DNA from: Euryodendron excelsum
Lineage: Eukaryota > Streptophyta > Magnoliopsida > Ericales > Pentaphylacaceae
NCBI GenBank assembly: GCA_033060915.1
Contig: CM065378.1
Span: 8,750,001-8,814,000 of the forward strand
Direction: 5' to 3'
Length of the DNA stretch: 64,000 bases
In this document: in pieces, positions 1 to 12,679 of the stretch
How positions within the stretch are numbered: the stretch's first letter is position 1
Layout: every line of letters starts with the position of its first letter
Notes under the pieces: generated by a model
Seen by the model: the letters and a program-made list of their open reading frames with translations, nothing else
What the model was told of the DNA's origin: nothing
Databases searched by the model: none
Made by a program: the position numbers and the translations under genes

Positions 1-196
1 ACAGGTCTCTCAATATTCATTAGGATCACTGGAAATTCTTTCATAGGAAATATATGCTTCGAATTTATTGTCGTTTAGATTGATTTGTGGAGATGGACTC
101 AAGTGATGGGTTGTGGCCGGCCTTGAAATGGCTGATGGTAATTTAAGTTTTTTGACATTTAGCTCATAATGGTATTTGTTCTTTCCCTTGTTTCAG
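1..196 (+). other. RAD23 intron (3' part)
   Basis: This sequence runs up to the CAG acceptor at 194-196 and shows no reading frame that joins the UBA exon. It is read as the end of the last intron of the RAD23 gene. Confidence 0.6.
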
Positions 197-313
197 CTCG
201 AAGCAATGGGTTTTGATCGAACAATTGTACTGGAGGTGTTCTTTGCCTGCAACAAGAATGAGGAGTTGGCTGCGAACTATCTTTTGGATCACATGCATGA
301 ATTTGAAGACTGA
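197..313 (+). CDS. RAD23: RAD23-type ubiquitin receptor, last exon (partial)
   Basis: A 38-codon final exon follows a pyrimidine-rich acceptor ending in CAG at 194-196 and closes with TGA at 311-313. The peptide begins LEAMGFDR, contains [16 protein letters not shown] and ends EFED. This is the C-terminal UBA domain (UBA2) and typical end of plant RAD23. RAD23 proteins carry ubiquitylated proteins to the proteasome through an N-terminal UBL domain and two UBA domains, and they take part in nucleotide-excision repair together with XPC/RAD4. Only the UBA2 part is in the window; the UBL, UBA1 and XPC-binding parts would lie upstream. The conserved MGF loop and the LL near the end of the third helix are intact, so the gene looks functional. 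The paralogue (A-D) cannot be decided from this exon. An overlapping ORF in another frame starting at 213 is a shadow. Confidence 0.9.
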   Translation, partial: LEAMGFDRTIVLEVFFACNKNEELAANYLLDHMHEFED

Positions 314-800
314 TGTTGGGAATCATGGTTTGATGAATTTCTTCCCCACCTCTTCCTCTTTTTCTTCTTACCTTTTTTTTTATTATTTTATTTTTTCTTT
401 TGTTTGTTGCCTTCTCCCTTCTGAATGCATATACTTCATCCCCAACCCTAGCTGTGGAGTTCTATAATGTTGGTGCTGAAGAGGACTTGAATGTCAATAT
501 GTAATTATTGTCATTGTTCCATACTTGTCTTCTCTCGGTAACGTCTGTGTCAGGATCTATTACAGTCATTATATACATGATAGGCTTGTTGGCCTGTTTA
601 ATTGTGTAATATCCTCTTTTTGGGCTGGTGGCATTAATCTTAGACCTTTTGGGTTATGTATGTGGCTTGAATGGTTTACATTTCTACATTCATGTATAAG
701 ATTGTGGAGATGGTTGAGGATTTGTTCCGTACTAGATTTCTTGGTTTTGTCTTATCTTTGTGATGGTGGCTGTGAGGGTGTCATTGATAGATTGATCCTA
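314..800 (+). other. RAD23 3' UTR and downstream flank
   Basis: T-rich sequence follows the RAD23 stop codon, with TTATTTTATT runs and TTTGTTTG stretches typical of plant 3' UTRs. The exact polyadenylation site cannot be fixed from sequence alone. The small ORFs here lack recognisable domains. Confidence 0.5.
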
Positions 801-1700
801 AGATAGGACAGATTTGGACCGAAATCGTGGTTTGGGTCTTGTGTGGATTTGAAGGGTAAAGACTGGTGGTCGCAATCCTTCTTGAAAGTGGGAGTTTCCT
901 ACTCTACATAGAGAAAGGAAACCTGGTGCTTCACTGAACAACTTCTAATTTGAGGATAGAGCAAACGAGAGGGAAAAGAGGGACGTTTTAGATAGTACTT
1001 GCAAGTTACAAGTTGCATCTAATGCTTTTCCTATTGAGCATTTCTTTTTCAATTGATTAGATCCTAATCCAATAATTGGTTGTTCAAGAGGATAAGAGAG
1101 TGATGATCATGTCGATTAGGAGTGGTTTGTGCTACTTTAATCATTCAGTCATCGTCTTATTAATTGCCGAGAAGAAAAATGGGCAACTTGGTGTTGAGAG
1201 AGCTGAGTTATCATCTGTCTATTTACTTGGCAGAAGAAGTATATGCGGTAAAGGATATGTAATTGTGCAATGTTGGCCCTTCGATTAACACAGAGAAAAA
1301 ATCTGACAATTGGACGGATATTTTTGACAAAAATCTAGGTGGCTTTAGTCAAAAAGCAAATACCACAAATGTGAGTCACCTATGGCAAATGTTACCCATA
1401 GTTATCTTAAATATGATCATATTTAAAGATAATTATTATTATATTAAGCAGTAACTCTATTCAACCCAAGCGACACTACGATCATTCATAAATACAGTAT
1501 GTGGGCAGTTAGACCACATCTACTTCCAACTTTATCTTTTTAAATTTTCAATCGTTAGTGTTAGACCACTATCACGATAGATTTCCTGTATATTAATCCT
1601 TTAATATTTTCGTAAAGAGATATGTCTTTGGACATGTGGTTTCAATCATTAGCTCCACTATAAATCTCAAAAGAGTCCGGGCTGGTTCTTCCATTAGGCC
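801..1700. other. Intergenic, nothing recognised
   Basis: AT-rich DNA with short, unconvincing ORFs only. I see no domain, splice-consistent gene, RNA gene or clear repeat here. Confidence 0.5.
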
Positions 1701-1739
1701 AACAGGGTATCGCCCAGAGCTCTCAATTATTTAATGCTT

Positions 1740-2460
1740 TAAATTTTTTCCAACTTCATAAAGTTGTATATAATTTTTACATTATTTTTTTTAATAAAAG
1801 GCCTCGATCCAAATATAAATTTTTTTTTTTTTTTGTAAGAAAGAGGGAATCTAATGTTTTAAGGCCCCAAATTTTTTAAAACCTAGTAAGGTCCAATATA
1901 GTTTTTACATATTTTTGTTTAAAAAAAAAGCCCAAGTCCAAATGAAGAAAAACTATCTTTTAGATGAAGAAAGTCCAAAATATAGTACATTAGTAAACTT
2001 CAAAAGAAAATTTTCTGTTTAATAAATAATTAGACAGTAAACAAGTAAAATTTTTTCGAAGGCCTCCAAAATTTTAAAACAGCACATGCTATTCTCACAT
2101 CTTCTTTTTTCAAAAAAAAAAAAGAAAAGTCTTAACTAGGCAAGAAAAGAAGATTCTTCAGAAAAAAAAGCACAAAATCAACTCCTCTAATTAACTTAAA
2201 AAAATATTGAATTCACAAAAAAAATGTACAAAATTTGTTTTCTTTAAAGGCTTCAAAAATTTTAAAACCTTACATAGTTTCAAGGCTCTATATAGTCTAA
2301 AATTTTTTTTTTCTTTTTGAAAGAGGTCTTGGTCTAAATGAAAAAAATAACTATTATAAAAAAATAGCCAAAAAATTAGCACACTACTTAACTTTAGAAG
2401 AAAAAACACAGGTTTATTTAAAATAAAATTTTTATAATAAAAAACATGTCGACTCATTAA
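1740..2460. repeat. Diverged direct repeats, AT-rich
   Basis: A block of about 170 bp containing GGCCCC/AAATTTT, a 'gtcca/gtcta aatga' motif and then 'tagcacac/tagtacat' elements at 1855-2025 recurs in the same order at about 2245-2420. Partial copies lie at 1740-1820 and 2055-2080. The copies are heavily diverged. The origin is unknown; it could be an old tandemly duplicated MITE or the flank of a transposon. Confidence 0.4.
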
Positions 2461-3655
2461 AATCCCTGCTAAGGCCTAGTAATTCTTTTTTATTTTTTTG
2501 GAGTATAAGAAAAACACCATTACATATTTTGGCGGTGGGGCGCTGCAGAATTCGAACTCCAGACTTGATGATCGAGATGAGCAAGTCCTAATAATTGGAC
2601 CAGACCTCAATCTCAACAAAGGCACTCAAAACACATGAACCCATGCATGATAATTATTTATGACAAGGATGGTGATAATTCCTATTATGACATGGGAGAA
2701 CCTGTCCGAGGCAAGATATAAACTTGCAGGCAAATATCTGAAACAGACTCTGAGCGACGGATATAGCGTCCACGATTTTCTCTTAAAAATGCATTGAAGA
2801 GAACTTAGTAGCAGGAGGTCCTAAGGTGAACGAATTTGTTTAGTTTTTACGATTGCAAGTCCAAAATGGGTTTTTCCTGATCTAGTAACAGTAAATATTA
2901 AAAAATGGATAGACATGATCAAATTTGCAATTCGAAGGCTCGTTCTCCAATGCTCATCCCCTCTTCTTAAATAATATAAACTATAGATGAAAAATGTAAA
3001 AGAAAACGCTGTGGTCGGTCAAGCTGTGGTCCGTCAAGCGCTATCTTATATTTTTTTAAGATAAAAAATAAAAAAAAATTCAAGGCCCCGCCCTAATTTC
3101 ATTCCTTTTTCTAGATGTATTAGGTGGCCACTATAAATGAAAAAGCTGCAATGATTAATTTTAAGAGAGAGACAGAGAGAGAGAGAGAGTTGCAATCATC
3201 TTTATATGACTTTACATTTTCACGTCGCATCTCTTCTCATTCTTTCGCACGAAAAATCTTCCTAGGATTACGTACGAAACATCAAGATCCTTGCCCAAAA
3301 CGTTTTGCTTTAGATAGAAGGAGAAAAATGTGGACTGTTACCATACACTAGACGTGTGGGGCACTGATAAGTCGTTGCATTGTGATTTCAACTTACTCGT
3401 TTATAATGCAAAAATATTTTCTTTACATGTAGAACCACGACTAGATACATTTGATCTTAAAAGGTTACAGTTTTTGTGAAACTTCGTGAATGTTGTACAT
3501 TCACAAAGAGAAATGTTAGCTACAGTCATTCTAACACTCATCCATTGATAGTAATTTTAAAAAGTGTTTTAACATATTTTATTTAGTAATTTATGACTTA
3601 TTTTTATAATTTTTTAAAAATATATTTAAATAAATAATTTATATTTAATTATTTT
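2461..3655. other. Intergenic, nothing recognised
   Basis: A mixed AT-rich stretch with a short GA microsatellite near 3165-3190. The ORF at 3124-3351 includes this microsatellite and has no recognisable domain. No gene is supported. Confidence 0.4.
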
Positions 3656-3659
3656 TTTA

Positions 3660-3949
3660 AAAAATAATTATTTTTAAAAATAATTAATAACTTATAACTT
3701 ATAACTATAAATTAATTAATCAAACACCGCATAATATACTGACATGCGACATTTTATCTGCCCAATGTAATGGGTAACGGGAAAAGAAAATTGATTATTA
3801 TCCAAAAAAATAATTATTTTTAAAAATAATTAATAACTTATAACTTATAACTATAAATTAATTAATCAAACACCGCGTAATATACTGACATGCGACATTT
3901 TATCTGCTCAATGTAATGGGCAACGGGAAAAGAAAATTGATTATTATCC
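3660..3949. repeat. 146-bp tandem direct repeat (two copies)
   Basis: Two near-identical copies, about 3660-3803 and 3806-3949, sit head to tail with a period of 146 bp. Both run from a TAATTA-rich start through 'acaccgc.taatatactg' and 'gcgacattttatctgc' to 'attgattattatcc'. Only a few bases differ, which indicates a recent local duplication. Confidence 0.9.
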
Positions 3950-6900
3950 TCTGAAAAGGTGACAGCCTATTACTTTTAATGTTTTCATTTATTAATAAAA
4001 AGTGGCATAAGGACAAAATAGCTCTCTTACCCATAAGTAAGGTAAAAAGTCAAAAATGCCCTATTTAGCCTCAAGTTCATCAGATCAATTTCAAATGAGA
4101 AAGATCATTCTCACGTGGGAGAGAAAAGCAGAGAGAGGGGAGGAGGAAAAAATGAGCAGAACATTTTATAACCAAAATTATTTTTTGGGTTAAACAATTT
4201 CATATTAATTTTTTTATTAAATCGGTCTTTTTATTAAGTAGTGTGTTAATTTTAAACCTTCTTTTTCTAACCTTTTTTTTTTTTTTTTTGTATCATGCTA
4301 TTTTTAAAAAAATATACAAACTATATAAAACTTAAACTATACCATGTAAGATTTAAAAAAATTTAAAGCAGAGTGTTCAGGTTTTGCGGGTCAAATTGTA
4401 ATACTTTGTTTATATTTAGGGCATAAATAATTTTTATGTGACCAAATATATCTATCTATCTATCTATACTATATATTATAGCAAGATGATATGAGATCTT
4501 TGAACTTGAAACTCTTAATTTAAATTTTTTAGAATTTTAGAATTTATAAAATACAATAATACAAGTGTCATGTAATCATTGGTCGTTACTCCTCTAAAGA
4601 AATAAATGAATTTTTCATTACTATGGTAATATTTTTCAAATCATTAATACGTTGACCTTCTTTATGGAGTTTATATGGAAAGTAAATATAATAAGAATAT
4701 ATAAAAATCATGACTTTTATTTCATTGGTAAAAAATAATATTATAAATGGAAATAAAAACATAAAATTTACTTAAATCATAAGTTTCTAATTTAAAATGA
4801 TTGAGAAATTTCTTATTTGAGTTCAATTTCCCCTTAAAATTTCTTTTTTAATTGGTAAAAAAAAATGCATAAAGTTTCCCATTTTTCCTCCTTGATCAAC
4901 CCAAAATGTTACCAATTCCTATCTTTCCCCGGATTAAGCTGATTTTTTTTTCTTTTTTTTTTTAGTTAACCTATATTTCCCGTTCTCTCTCTTTTTCTCT
5001 CATCTACCTAGTTTTTCTTTTTTTCCTCAAGCTTGACCAACCAAACCCTTTTTTTTGTTTTCTTGTTTTTTTTGTTTATACATCATGATTAAATGCAAAT
5101 GACATGCTTTAAGGTTTGATTTTAACATAGGTATATGTTCCAAAAAAGATTGAGATGATCAATTCCCCTTTTATTTAATTTATTTTTAATTTTCATTTTG
5201 AGACTTAAAGTTTAGCTATAATATGGTCATGTTATCATTTATGTTGGCATAATATTGGCTAAAAAATATTTTACAAAAAAGGGAATATAGGAGATGAATA
5301 TTGAGTATTAGACTTTTATTTTATGCTCATTTTTTTAAAAAAATATTCTTGAGCTATGTTGATAACTAATGTTTAAGTAAGGACTGGAGACTAAAATAAT
5401 TCTTATTGATTATTCTTATCTTTATATCATAGTTACGAACAATATGTTTTCAAGTAACTACTGATACACATATATTTAATACTAGTGATCAACCCGTACG
5501 TGCAATGTATGAGGATTAAGTATTATTCAAAATTCATTATTTGCGTATCATTATCTTTTACCATAAAAGGATGGATAAGAAATATTTAAAAAGTGATTGT
5601 ATATATATGTTGTAAGTAATTGATTTAAAATTCAAAATAATTAAGTATATAATATTAATTTATTTTATGAAAAGATAATGTTGGAAAAAAAAAAAAACTC
5701 GTAAAAACTCAAGTGAGTTAATGCAATAGAGCTTTTTTTTTCAATACTCTGCATGGAAGAAAAAATTGATAGTACTGTATTTAATCTTAGTCAATTGATT
5801 AAGCTATTTTTTTAAAATTTAATCTTAGAATTTTAGGTATTTTATTTCGATCGGACAAAGATACATATACTTTAATAAAACTTGTGATATCATTAACGTC
5901 ATAACTGTTTTGTAAACTACAAATCTTGCAAGTAATTTATTTTTCTAGAGTTCTACATTTCTTTTTCTTTTTAGTATCTTATTTTTTAATAGTTATCTAA
6001 TCTTATCTTATATATATCTTACAAAATTAATAGTTATCTAATCAATTACTAACAAATTCAATAGTTATCTAACAAATTACTCCTATGAGGTGGCATTTTA
6101 AAAATATAAAAGTATTTAGGGTGTCACGTAAAAGTGAGACAAATTATAAGTACAAACAAAATTTTTATATATATATATATATATGATTTAGTAGTGAACT
6201 ACTACCAATATGTTTTCAAGTAATTACTGATACCTAATTTTGTATTCATTTTTTTGTCTTTGTCTCAAGTGATGGAGTTTAGTTTTTTTGTCCCAACTTG
6301 CAAAGCAACCTATGTTGCAAAACCGGCATTCTCTAGTTTCGGTTGTAACTTTTAAATGCATGAACACGTGTCACGTTGACAGCATAGCGACGGTAGAATT
6401 GACTGAACATTCAACTGTCCCTAGCATTGCCCATATCACAAATCATGAAGGCAGTCCACACATGCACGAGTGTCTCACTTAAGTTATGTCATGTCGAGAA
6501 TTTAAATTTATTATAAAAATAAATAAATAAAATAAAACAAAATTAATTATTTTTTATTTTTTTTAACTCATCTTTTTATTTATTTATTTTTTTTTTGTTT
6601 CACTAAACCGTTGATCCAAATACAACATAGAGTGTAAGCGTGCGTTGCTGCGCCTTTCTACACCATTCTATTTCAGATGTCATGCGCAGTTGATTTGGCT
6701 TGCCGAAAGTGCGACCCTTGACCTCCACTATAAAAAAGGAGGGAAAAGAAATATATTGTCGACTAAATTAAATTCTTGAATTGACCTACTTAAGAACAGT
6801 TGAAGGTACGGATAGTGTTTTGTGCACCCAAAAAATTAAAGGTGTGGGTAGAGTTTAATTAGTTAATAATGAGGAACTTCAATTGCGAAGGACCTGCACT

Positions 6901-7165
6901 TGTCTTTTTTTTTTTTTGTGGTCTCAAGTGAAAATTATTATTATTACCCATTTAAAACAGAAAGAAAATCAAAAGGTAAAATCTGATATGTGATTTTCCC
7001 AACTCAAGTCCAAAAGCAGTATGGAGAAAAGAAGGATCATAGGTCAAAAATAGGTGAAGTCCGGTGTCTCTATGATCTTCCAAGACCTGTAAAAATAAAG
7101 AAAAGAAAAAAACAAACAGTCTACAAGGCTCCTACCTCTATAATTCAGATGTACATAGTCTTATT
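3950..7165. other. AT-rich intergenic DNA, no gene seen
   Basis: Long AT-rich stretch with poly-T and poly-A runs, a (TCTA)n run near 4448-4472 and (TA)n near 6167-6184. The ORF at 6288-6482 has no domain signature. I see no coding gene, RNA gene or intact transposon. Confidence 0.4.
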
Positions 7166-7345
7166 CTACAACTTAGGATTTGTTTGGTAGAGCTTAAATT
7201 TAATTTTTTTTTATTGTATATATATATATATTTTTTATAACCTAAAAAATTATATTTTTTTAACTTTTTTATTTTTACAAGCTAAGATAAATTTTGCTTA
7301 TAAGCTGAAAAAAAAAAAAAAAAAAAAACTATACCAAACAGATTG
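7166..7345. mobile_element. MITE-like element with GTTTGGTA ends
   Basis: A 180-bp AT-rich segment starts with 'gtttggtagagctta' and ends with 'actataccaaac', which is an imperfect terminal inverted repeat. The interior has poly-T, (TA)n and poly-A. It has no coding capacity. It resembles the GTGTTTGGAT-ended family found elsewhere in the window, but more weakly. Confidence 0.4.
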
Positions 7346-7369
7346 AGATAGAGACTCCCAAACCGCTGC

Positions 7370-7596
7370 AAACCTCATTAAGAAAGGAGCCGGCTAGAAT
7401 TCATCCCATAAAGCCGTTGTCGAAGATGCTAGATTCCTGTTTCAGAGATGCAAATCCGGCATTAAACCATATTCTTAAAAAAGGAAACCTGTGTGTAAAT
7501 GTACTGGCAAACATGAGAGTGGACCAGCAAGATGATTTGATGGTTCTTGATGAGCCTTCTACTCAGATTAGGAGTCTGCATTGCAAACATGAATGA
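7370..7596 (+). pseudogene. LINE-type RNase H domain remnant
   Basis: One + strand frame reads DANPALNHILKKGN, then CVNVLANMRVDQQDD and LDEP before a TGA at 7594-7596. This matches the end of the RNase H (RVT_3-like) domain of plant non-LTR retrotransposons, where a ...REGN..AD.LAN.G..Q... pattern is typical; the usual acidic residue of the 'CAD' step is replaced here (CVN). Only about 75 codons remain, and there is no reverse transcriptase or endonuclease upstream, so this is a 5'-truncated, dead LINE or a fragment of one. RNase H-like host genes derived from LINEs are an alternative. Confidence 0.55.
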
Positions 7597-7929
7597 AGTT
7601 TCTTTTGAGAGGTGTAATCCCTTGTTTCTTTCTTTCTTGACTTTGTTTCGTTGCTTTTGCTTGTTTTAAGGACCATAAAAAATAAAAAAGGGAACAAGGA
7701 AATCCAGGAGCATATGCGTCCAACTTATTAGGAACACTTTAGATAACAGGTAAATACTTATTTGATATGTTTGATTATTTTAAGTTGGGTATATGTGTGT
7801 CAAAGTCCTGACTTATATGATAATTAATCCATGAACAAATGCACACAAAGATCACACTAAATATAAATTATTCTATGTGATTGTCATATACTGTAATGAT
7901 TATTATGATTTTAACAAATTCACGGTATG

Positions 7930-8570
7930 ATAGTGGGATTTACAAGAAGTTCACAAATACTTAAATCACAATGAGTGTTAGTTTTTTTTTTCACTTAAAA
8001 AATAGGCCTCAGAGGCATGCAACAATTTTTTTTCACGGTTTTTTGCATTCATGATTAGACTTACATAATATTCATAAATACTTAAATTACAATGGGCATC
8101 AAATTTTTTATTTTTATTTTTTAAGAAAATGGACATCAGATGAGTGTGACAATCACGTGTGATAATTTTTCTCACGGTAAAAAAGTTCTTGGTGAAAGAA
8201 ACAAATATCAAAATAAGAAGCAAATGTATAAATCTTGTAGGTTATTGCATACCATTTTTCCAAAAAAAAACACGTTAAAGTGATCAAAGTAAGCTGATAA
8301 TTTTTGAGAAAATGCTTCTAGTTTGGGAGAAATTATTCTAAATGGCTGTCACATGAGTTAACTTTTACTATGATTGTAGCATTTATAGTAGGCCCTATCT
8401 AAATATACAAATACTCAAATCACTGTAGAAATCAATACATGTGATTGTCATTATAGTAGGCCCTACCTAAATATACAAATACAGAAATCACATATATGTG
8501 ACCGTTATGTCCTACCTAAATATACAAATACTTAAATCATAGTAACAATCACATGCATGTGACCGTTATC
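7930..8570. repeat. Degenerate repeats of a 'tacaaatacttaaatca' motif
   Basis: A motif built on 'aaatatacaaatac(t/a)(c/t/g)aaatca', followed by 'catgtga(t/c)(t/c)gt', appears at least three times between about 8390 and 8560, each preceded by 'taggcccta(t/c)ct' or a part of it. Looser versions lie at about 7945 and 8065, and one at about 8945. The ORF on the - strand at 7978-8223 lies inside this repeat and is not a gene. Confidence 0.5.
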
Positions 8571-9231
8571 TGGAAACATTTTCCTATCTTGCCTCACAAA
8601 CTTTAGTCATGTAAAGCTCTATTTCTTTTATTTCTATTGATCCAATTGTGATTGGTCATGCAACAGTGAAAACTCTATCATGTACCTACATAATTCTCTC
8701 AGCTCAGATGATGATGGAATTTGATCCTTGTTTCCTAATACGACTATCGAAAAACTTTATTATTTGAGCTTACTCTAACTCTATAAGGCTCCTTTTGATA
8801 TTTAGATAAGTTTATACATATGATGGTTAGATTTGATTCTAAATTTTTTTTCTTGTAATAATTGTGCTAAAGAGCAATTATTATGTGTCTTCACACAATG
8901 TGACATTCATTATAATTTTAGTATACAACATGGATTCTTATGTGAGTTCACAAAAACTCAAATCATCTTGGCGATATATAAGTGTGATAGTCACAAGTAA
9001 TAATATTTCTTTGTGAGATACTTGAAATTAGATCTCGCATTTGTCCATATTGCAACAGTCATAGCTAATTGTGCTTGCCATTGAAGACCAAAGGAAAAGT
9101 TCACAAGGTTTTTTATTTTCCTTTTATCTTGTTACAAGTTATTTTTCTCAACTGGTAAATTGTTTTAGTAAATGTATTTGTTTTATCGGATGTCCCCATC
9201 GGGGCTTTTAGTTATTATATCAAAGACTTAA

Positions 9232-9430
9232 GGGGTATTTGGATTGCTCTTTAAAAAATTCATAAACCATAAGTTTAAACTAGTTTTAAAAAATCACTTA
9301 TTTAAATGATTTTTTCAAGCTTTAGCTAGTTCTAAAAAGTCAATTTTTTCTGTAGGAGCAAAACACAGTTTAAAAAAGTCATAAATTTAAGCCATAAACT
9401 ATTAAAAAAGCTACTATCCAAACACCCTCT
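9232..9430. mobile_element. MITE family 1, copy a (Tourist-like)
   Basis: About 200 bp with inverted ends 'ggggtatttggat' and 'atccaaacaccctc', flanked by TTAA on both sides. The interior is AT-rich with 'cataaaccataag' on one side and 'agccataaacta' on the other. Short length, terminal repeats and the TAA/TTA-type flank fit a PIF/Harbinger (Tourist) MITE. That class assignment is inference. Related copies lie at 12680, 18416, 39154 and 51128. Confidence 0.65.
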
Positions 9431-9731
9431 TAAAATCAAGTATCAACTTATAAGTATGAACACTTCTAAAAAAGTGCTATGTATATATTAAAAACCAACT
9501 CATCAAATAAATCCTGACATGTGTTAAACATGCGTTCAAATATGTTGTATTATTTTCTTAGACTTTCCAAACCCGAAGCACTTTGGACACTTGAGAAACA
9601 TGCACTTAGACATATATAAAACATATTAGAATTTTGAAGAGCATAACTCGAGAGCTAATAATCAAAACCAAAACTATGTGAATATATGCTTTTAAACTCG
9701 TCTCCTTTAAGCTTTTAAACATTAGAAATTA

Positions 9732-10025
9732 TCCTGTTTGGTTATAGTTTTAGTTCTTCTTTTTTGAAATTCATCGAAATTGTATTTGGTAAACTGATTC
9801 CGAAAACTATTTTTGCCAAAAACGTATTTGGTAAATCAGTTTCATAATTTATACTCAAAAAACATTACAGTTTTAGAAAGATAAAAACAAGTATTAACGA
9901 TATTATTTCCGATTATTTTTTATTTTTATATATTCAAGAAGAAGAAAAACAAGACATGTCTATAAATTTTTGAGAACACAAAAACAAAAACAAAAATATA
10001 AAACGGAACTGTAAGCAAACAAACT
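9732..10025. mobile_element. MITE-like element with GTTTGGTTATAG ends
   Basis: The segment starts 'gtttggttatagttttagttc' (split here as two motifs: gtttggtta, tagttttagttc) and ends '...ggaactgtaagcaaacaaac', which is an imperfect inverted repeat of the start. The interior is AT-rich and non-coding. No clear target duplication was identified. Confidence 0.4.
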
Positions 10026-12220
10026 GTTCAATTAGGTTGAATATAATTTGTTGTTGTAACTCTTATTGTGTCCTATCTTGGTTGTGTAAAAATTATCATG
10101 CCATGTCAATATACTCATATTTGTATCCGTGCTTTCTAGAATCTTAATTTTTATCCAGGTTGGGAGTGTCATGGTTAGGGGAGATCCATCCCCCTTTGTC
10201 TACCCCATTACTATTGCAACAATAAAGAAGAAAAAAGTTCCCCCCCTCTCTCCTTCATTCATTTTGGGGCTCAATTATGCATATTAAGCATTGCCAAACA
10301 AAAAATTCTATGCAAAGTTTTTATGTCAGTTATTTATATCCAACTTATTTTCGAACAAATTCCCGTCCTCTTTTGCTTTTAAGATCCATTAATTGCCATT
10401 GTTCATATTGACATATCATTAATTAGGGGTGTTGCATGGGATTCAGGTATAGACTTGGGCTATAAATATAATTGCTTACAATTATTACCAATCCAAATGT
10501 TCATTAATTTACTCTGTACCCAACTCATATGGAATCAAATCTGGCTCTAGTTGTTACACCTTCTAGAATTCTAGGTTTTGCCCCACCCCGAAGGCAAAGG
10601 CCTCCATAATTAATTTCAAGAAGACAAGGACTCTCTCCAACCTTTCCAGGATTATATTTTATGCTTACCCTTTTTCATTTCACTTCCCTTTCAATCAAAT
10701 TTGTGGTCACGAAAGAATGGCCAATTTGAAAAGCAGCATTCACCCTACAAAGGCTTCACATAAAATATATAGTATCTTCTTCTTTTTTTTAAAAAAAAAA
10801 AAATTTCCCTAGGACATGGTCCAGACAAAGAATGAATGGGTATGCACTGTTTTGTTCTATTGCTTGTTTTTTATTAGGCTCGATTTCCCTCCATACAACT
10901 CCTTTGAAGGTGCCATGTGTATAAAAAAATAATCTAATTATCAAGTCTCTCCAGAAATTGTTAATAATTTGTAATTTTTTTTATAGGAAAAGTATCAGAG
11001 CTCAAAATGAATAAAGAAACTTGAATTTTTTGGTGCGAATTATAACCCATCCTTGGCACATGAAGATTTATTGCCTAAAGGAGTATGGAGGAAAGAAGTG
11101 TATAGGAGAGCCAAATCCTTTTGATTAGCACTACAATTATGGGTCTTGCTAATATGCGCTCTTATGACTCATTCAAACTTATTTTATTTGGTTACACAAA
11201 ACACAATTTTAACACTTTATAGAACTAGAGAAATATAAGCTTAAAATGTACTATAAGAATATATGTTAGTACTTGCCTACAATTATTTTCAAGAAGACAA
11301 TTACTTCCTTCAACCTTTCTAAGGTTATATTTATGCTTTACTCCTTTGCAGTGTGAATGTTTTTCAAATTGACCATTCTTTTATGGCCACTCATTGGATT
11401 GAAAGAAAAGGCTTTATCTAAATTAAAAAAATAAATTATTTTTTTAATTTATTTTTTCACTCTCAAAATACAAACAACATGCTTTTAACTGAGTCGGAAA
11501 GAAAATTAGTTAATATGTATGCGAGCTGGCCGAACACTCCTGTCTTCTGCACAAAAAAAAAAAAAAATTTATGAGAAAGACAGGCTAGCTATACTTTCTT
11601 TAAAAATAGACAGATCCCCAAACAGTCCATATGTCATCAAGCAGGCAGGTCCCCAAACAACTGTACTTTCTTTGTTCTGTTCTTTTTTATTGGCATTATA
11701 ATATAGACTCTTCAAAAAACATATCATCTTCAAAACTCAAAACTTTTCACATGCATATATATCTATATAGATTACAACTTTCTGGTTGGATTCTCTTTAG
11801 AATTATTTTCTTGGAGGACCACCCAACTTTATGTCCACACCATGGAAGATCGTTTCACCCAATTCGTGATACGTATGATTCTCGTTAACAGTCACTCCAA
11901 TGGCCGAAGGAAGTGCCCTTCACCAGGACACATACCCCTAGAGGCCCACAACGCGACTGCCCTTCTGGCTTTCAGCCTGATAATACCCACCAGAACCGCC
12001 CTTGTTTTAAAATGCGCCCTTATTGGGTCCTACAAGTATCCTTCCATATCATCAACATTCCAATGATAACGTCAAAAATCAAAGAAGAAAGATTAGGATG
12101 GTGCCAGAGAAGCCAGTCCATGGTTGGTCCAATGTCAATTCAAAATTTTCAGAATTGCACCACCTAGTTCTCCATGGACCCCACTAAGACAAGCGCAGTG
12201 GTTGTGTTGCTGCAAGCCTG
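10026..12220. other. Intergenic with internal duplicated patches
   Basis: No gene is supported. A patch containing 'caagaagaca' and 'caacctttc' at about 10610-10660 recurs in the same orientation at about 11290-11325. A neighbouring patch, 'aatggccaatttgaaaa' near 10718, recurs inverted near 11360. Short ORFs at 11519-12167 have no recognisable domain. This looks like scrambled old repeats. Confidence 0.35.
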
Positions 12221-12223
12221 CGT

Positions 12224-12672
12224 TTGGTTGAGAGATAGAAAGTGAGAGATTGAATTAGTTATATCGTGAGTTCTATAAAATTAATGTTTGGTAAATAATT
12301 TTTTTTATGAGATTAGTTATCTCTCTGAATTATTTAATTTTTTATAATGGGAGATAAGTAATATTATGAAAAGGTAGTATTATTTATCCTCTTCTTTTGA
12401 ATAAATTTTAAAATGATATTTTTATCCTTCTTCTATTATTATAATAAGTTAATATAATATTAAATAATTATTTATAATTTAAAATTAATTTTTTATATTT
12501 TTAATGTGATATTTTGATAAAATAATATTTTTTATTCCTATCATAATTCTATCTTAATTAGACGTAATATGAGTAATTTCCTATCACATCAGGTATTGCT
12601 TATCATTCAGCATCACCTTCCTAATCCCACAATATTACTTATCTCTTACTTTCTTATCCCACAAATAAATGA
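12224..12672. mobile_element. MITE family 2, copy a (TIR element, about 445 bp)
   Basis: An AT-rich, non-coding element with imperfect inverted ends: 'ggttgagagatagaaagtg' at the start and 'actttcttatcccacaaa' at the end. The interior contains 'ataagttaatataatatta' and 'tttaatgtgatattttga', which recur in the copy at 21247-21715 and in a 5'-truncated copy at 38912-39152. The left edge of the unit 1/unit 3 match falls inside this element. Confidence 0.6.
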
Positions 12673-12679
12673 AGCCTAA

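Noticed and set aside
213..467. 84-codon ORF overlapping the RAD23 exon
   Set aside because: It is in a different frame from the conserved UBA peptide and runs into the T-rich 3' UTR.
11842..12167. Overlapping ORFs that looked coding because of higher GC
   Set aside because: No recognisable domain, frames conflict, and the segment lies among scrambled repeats.
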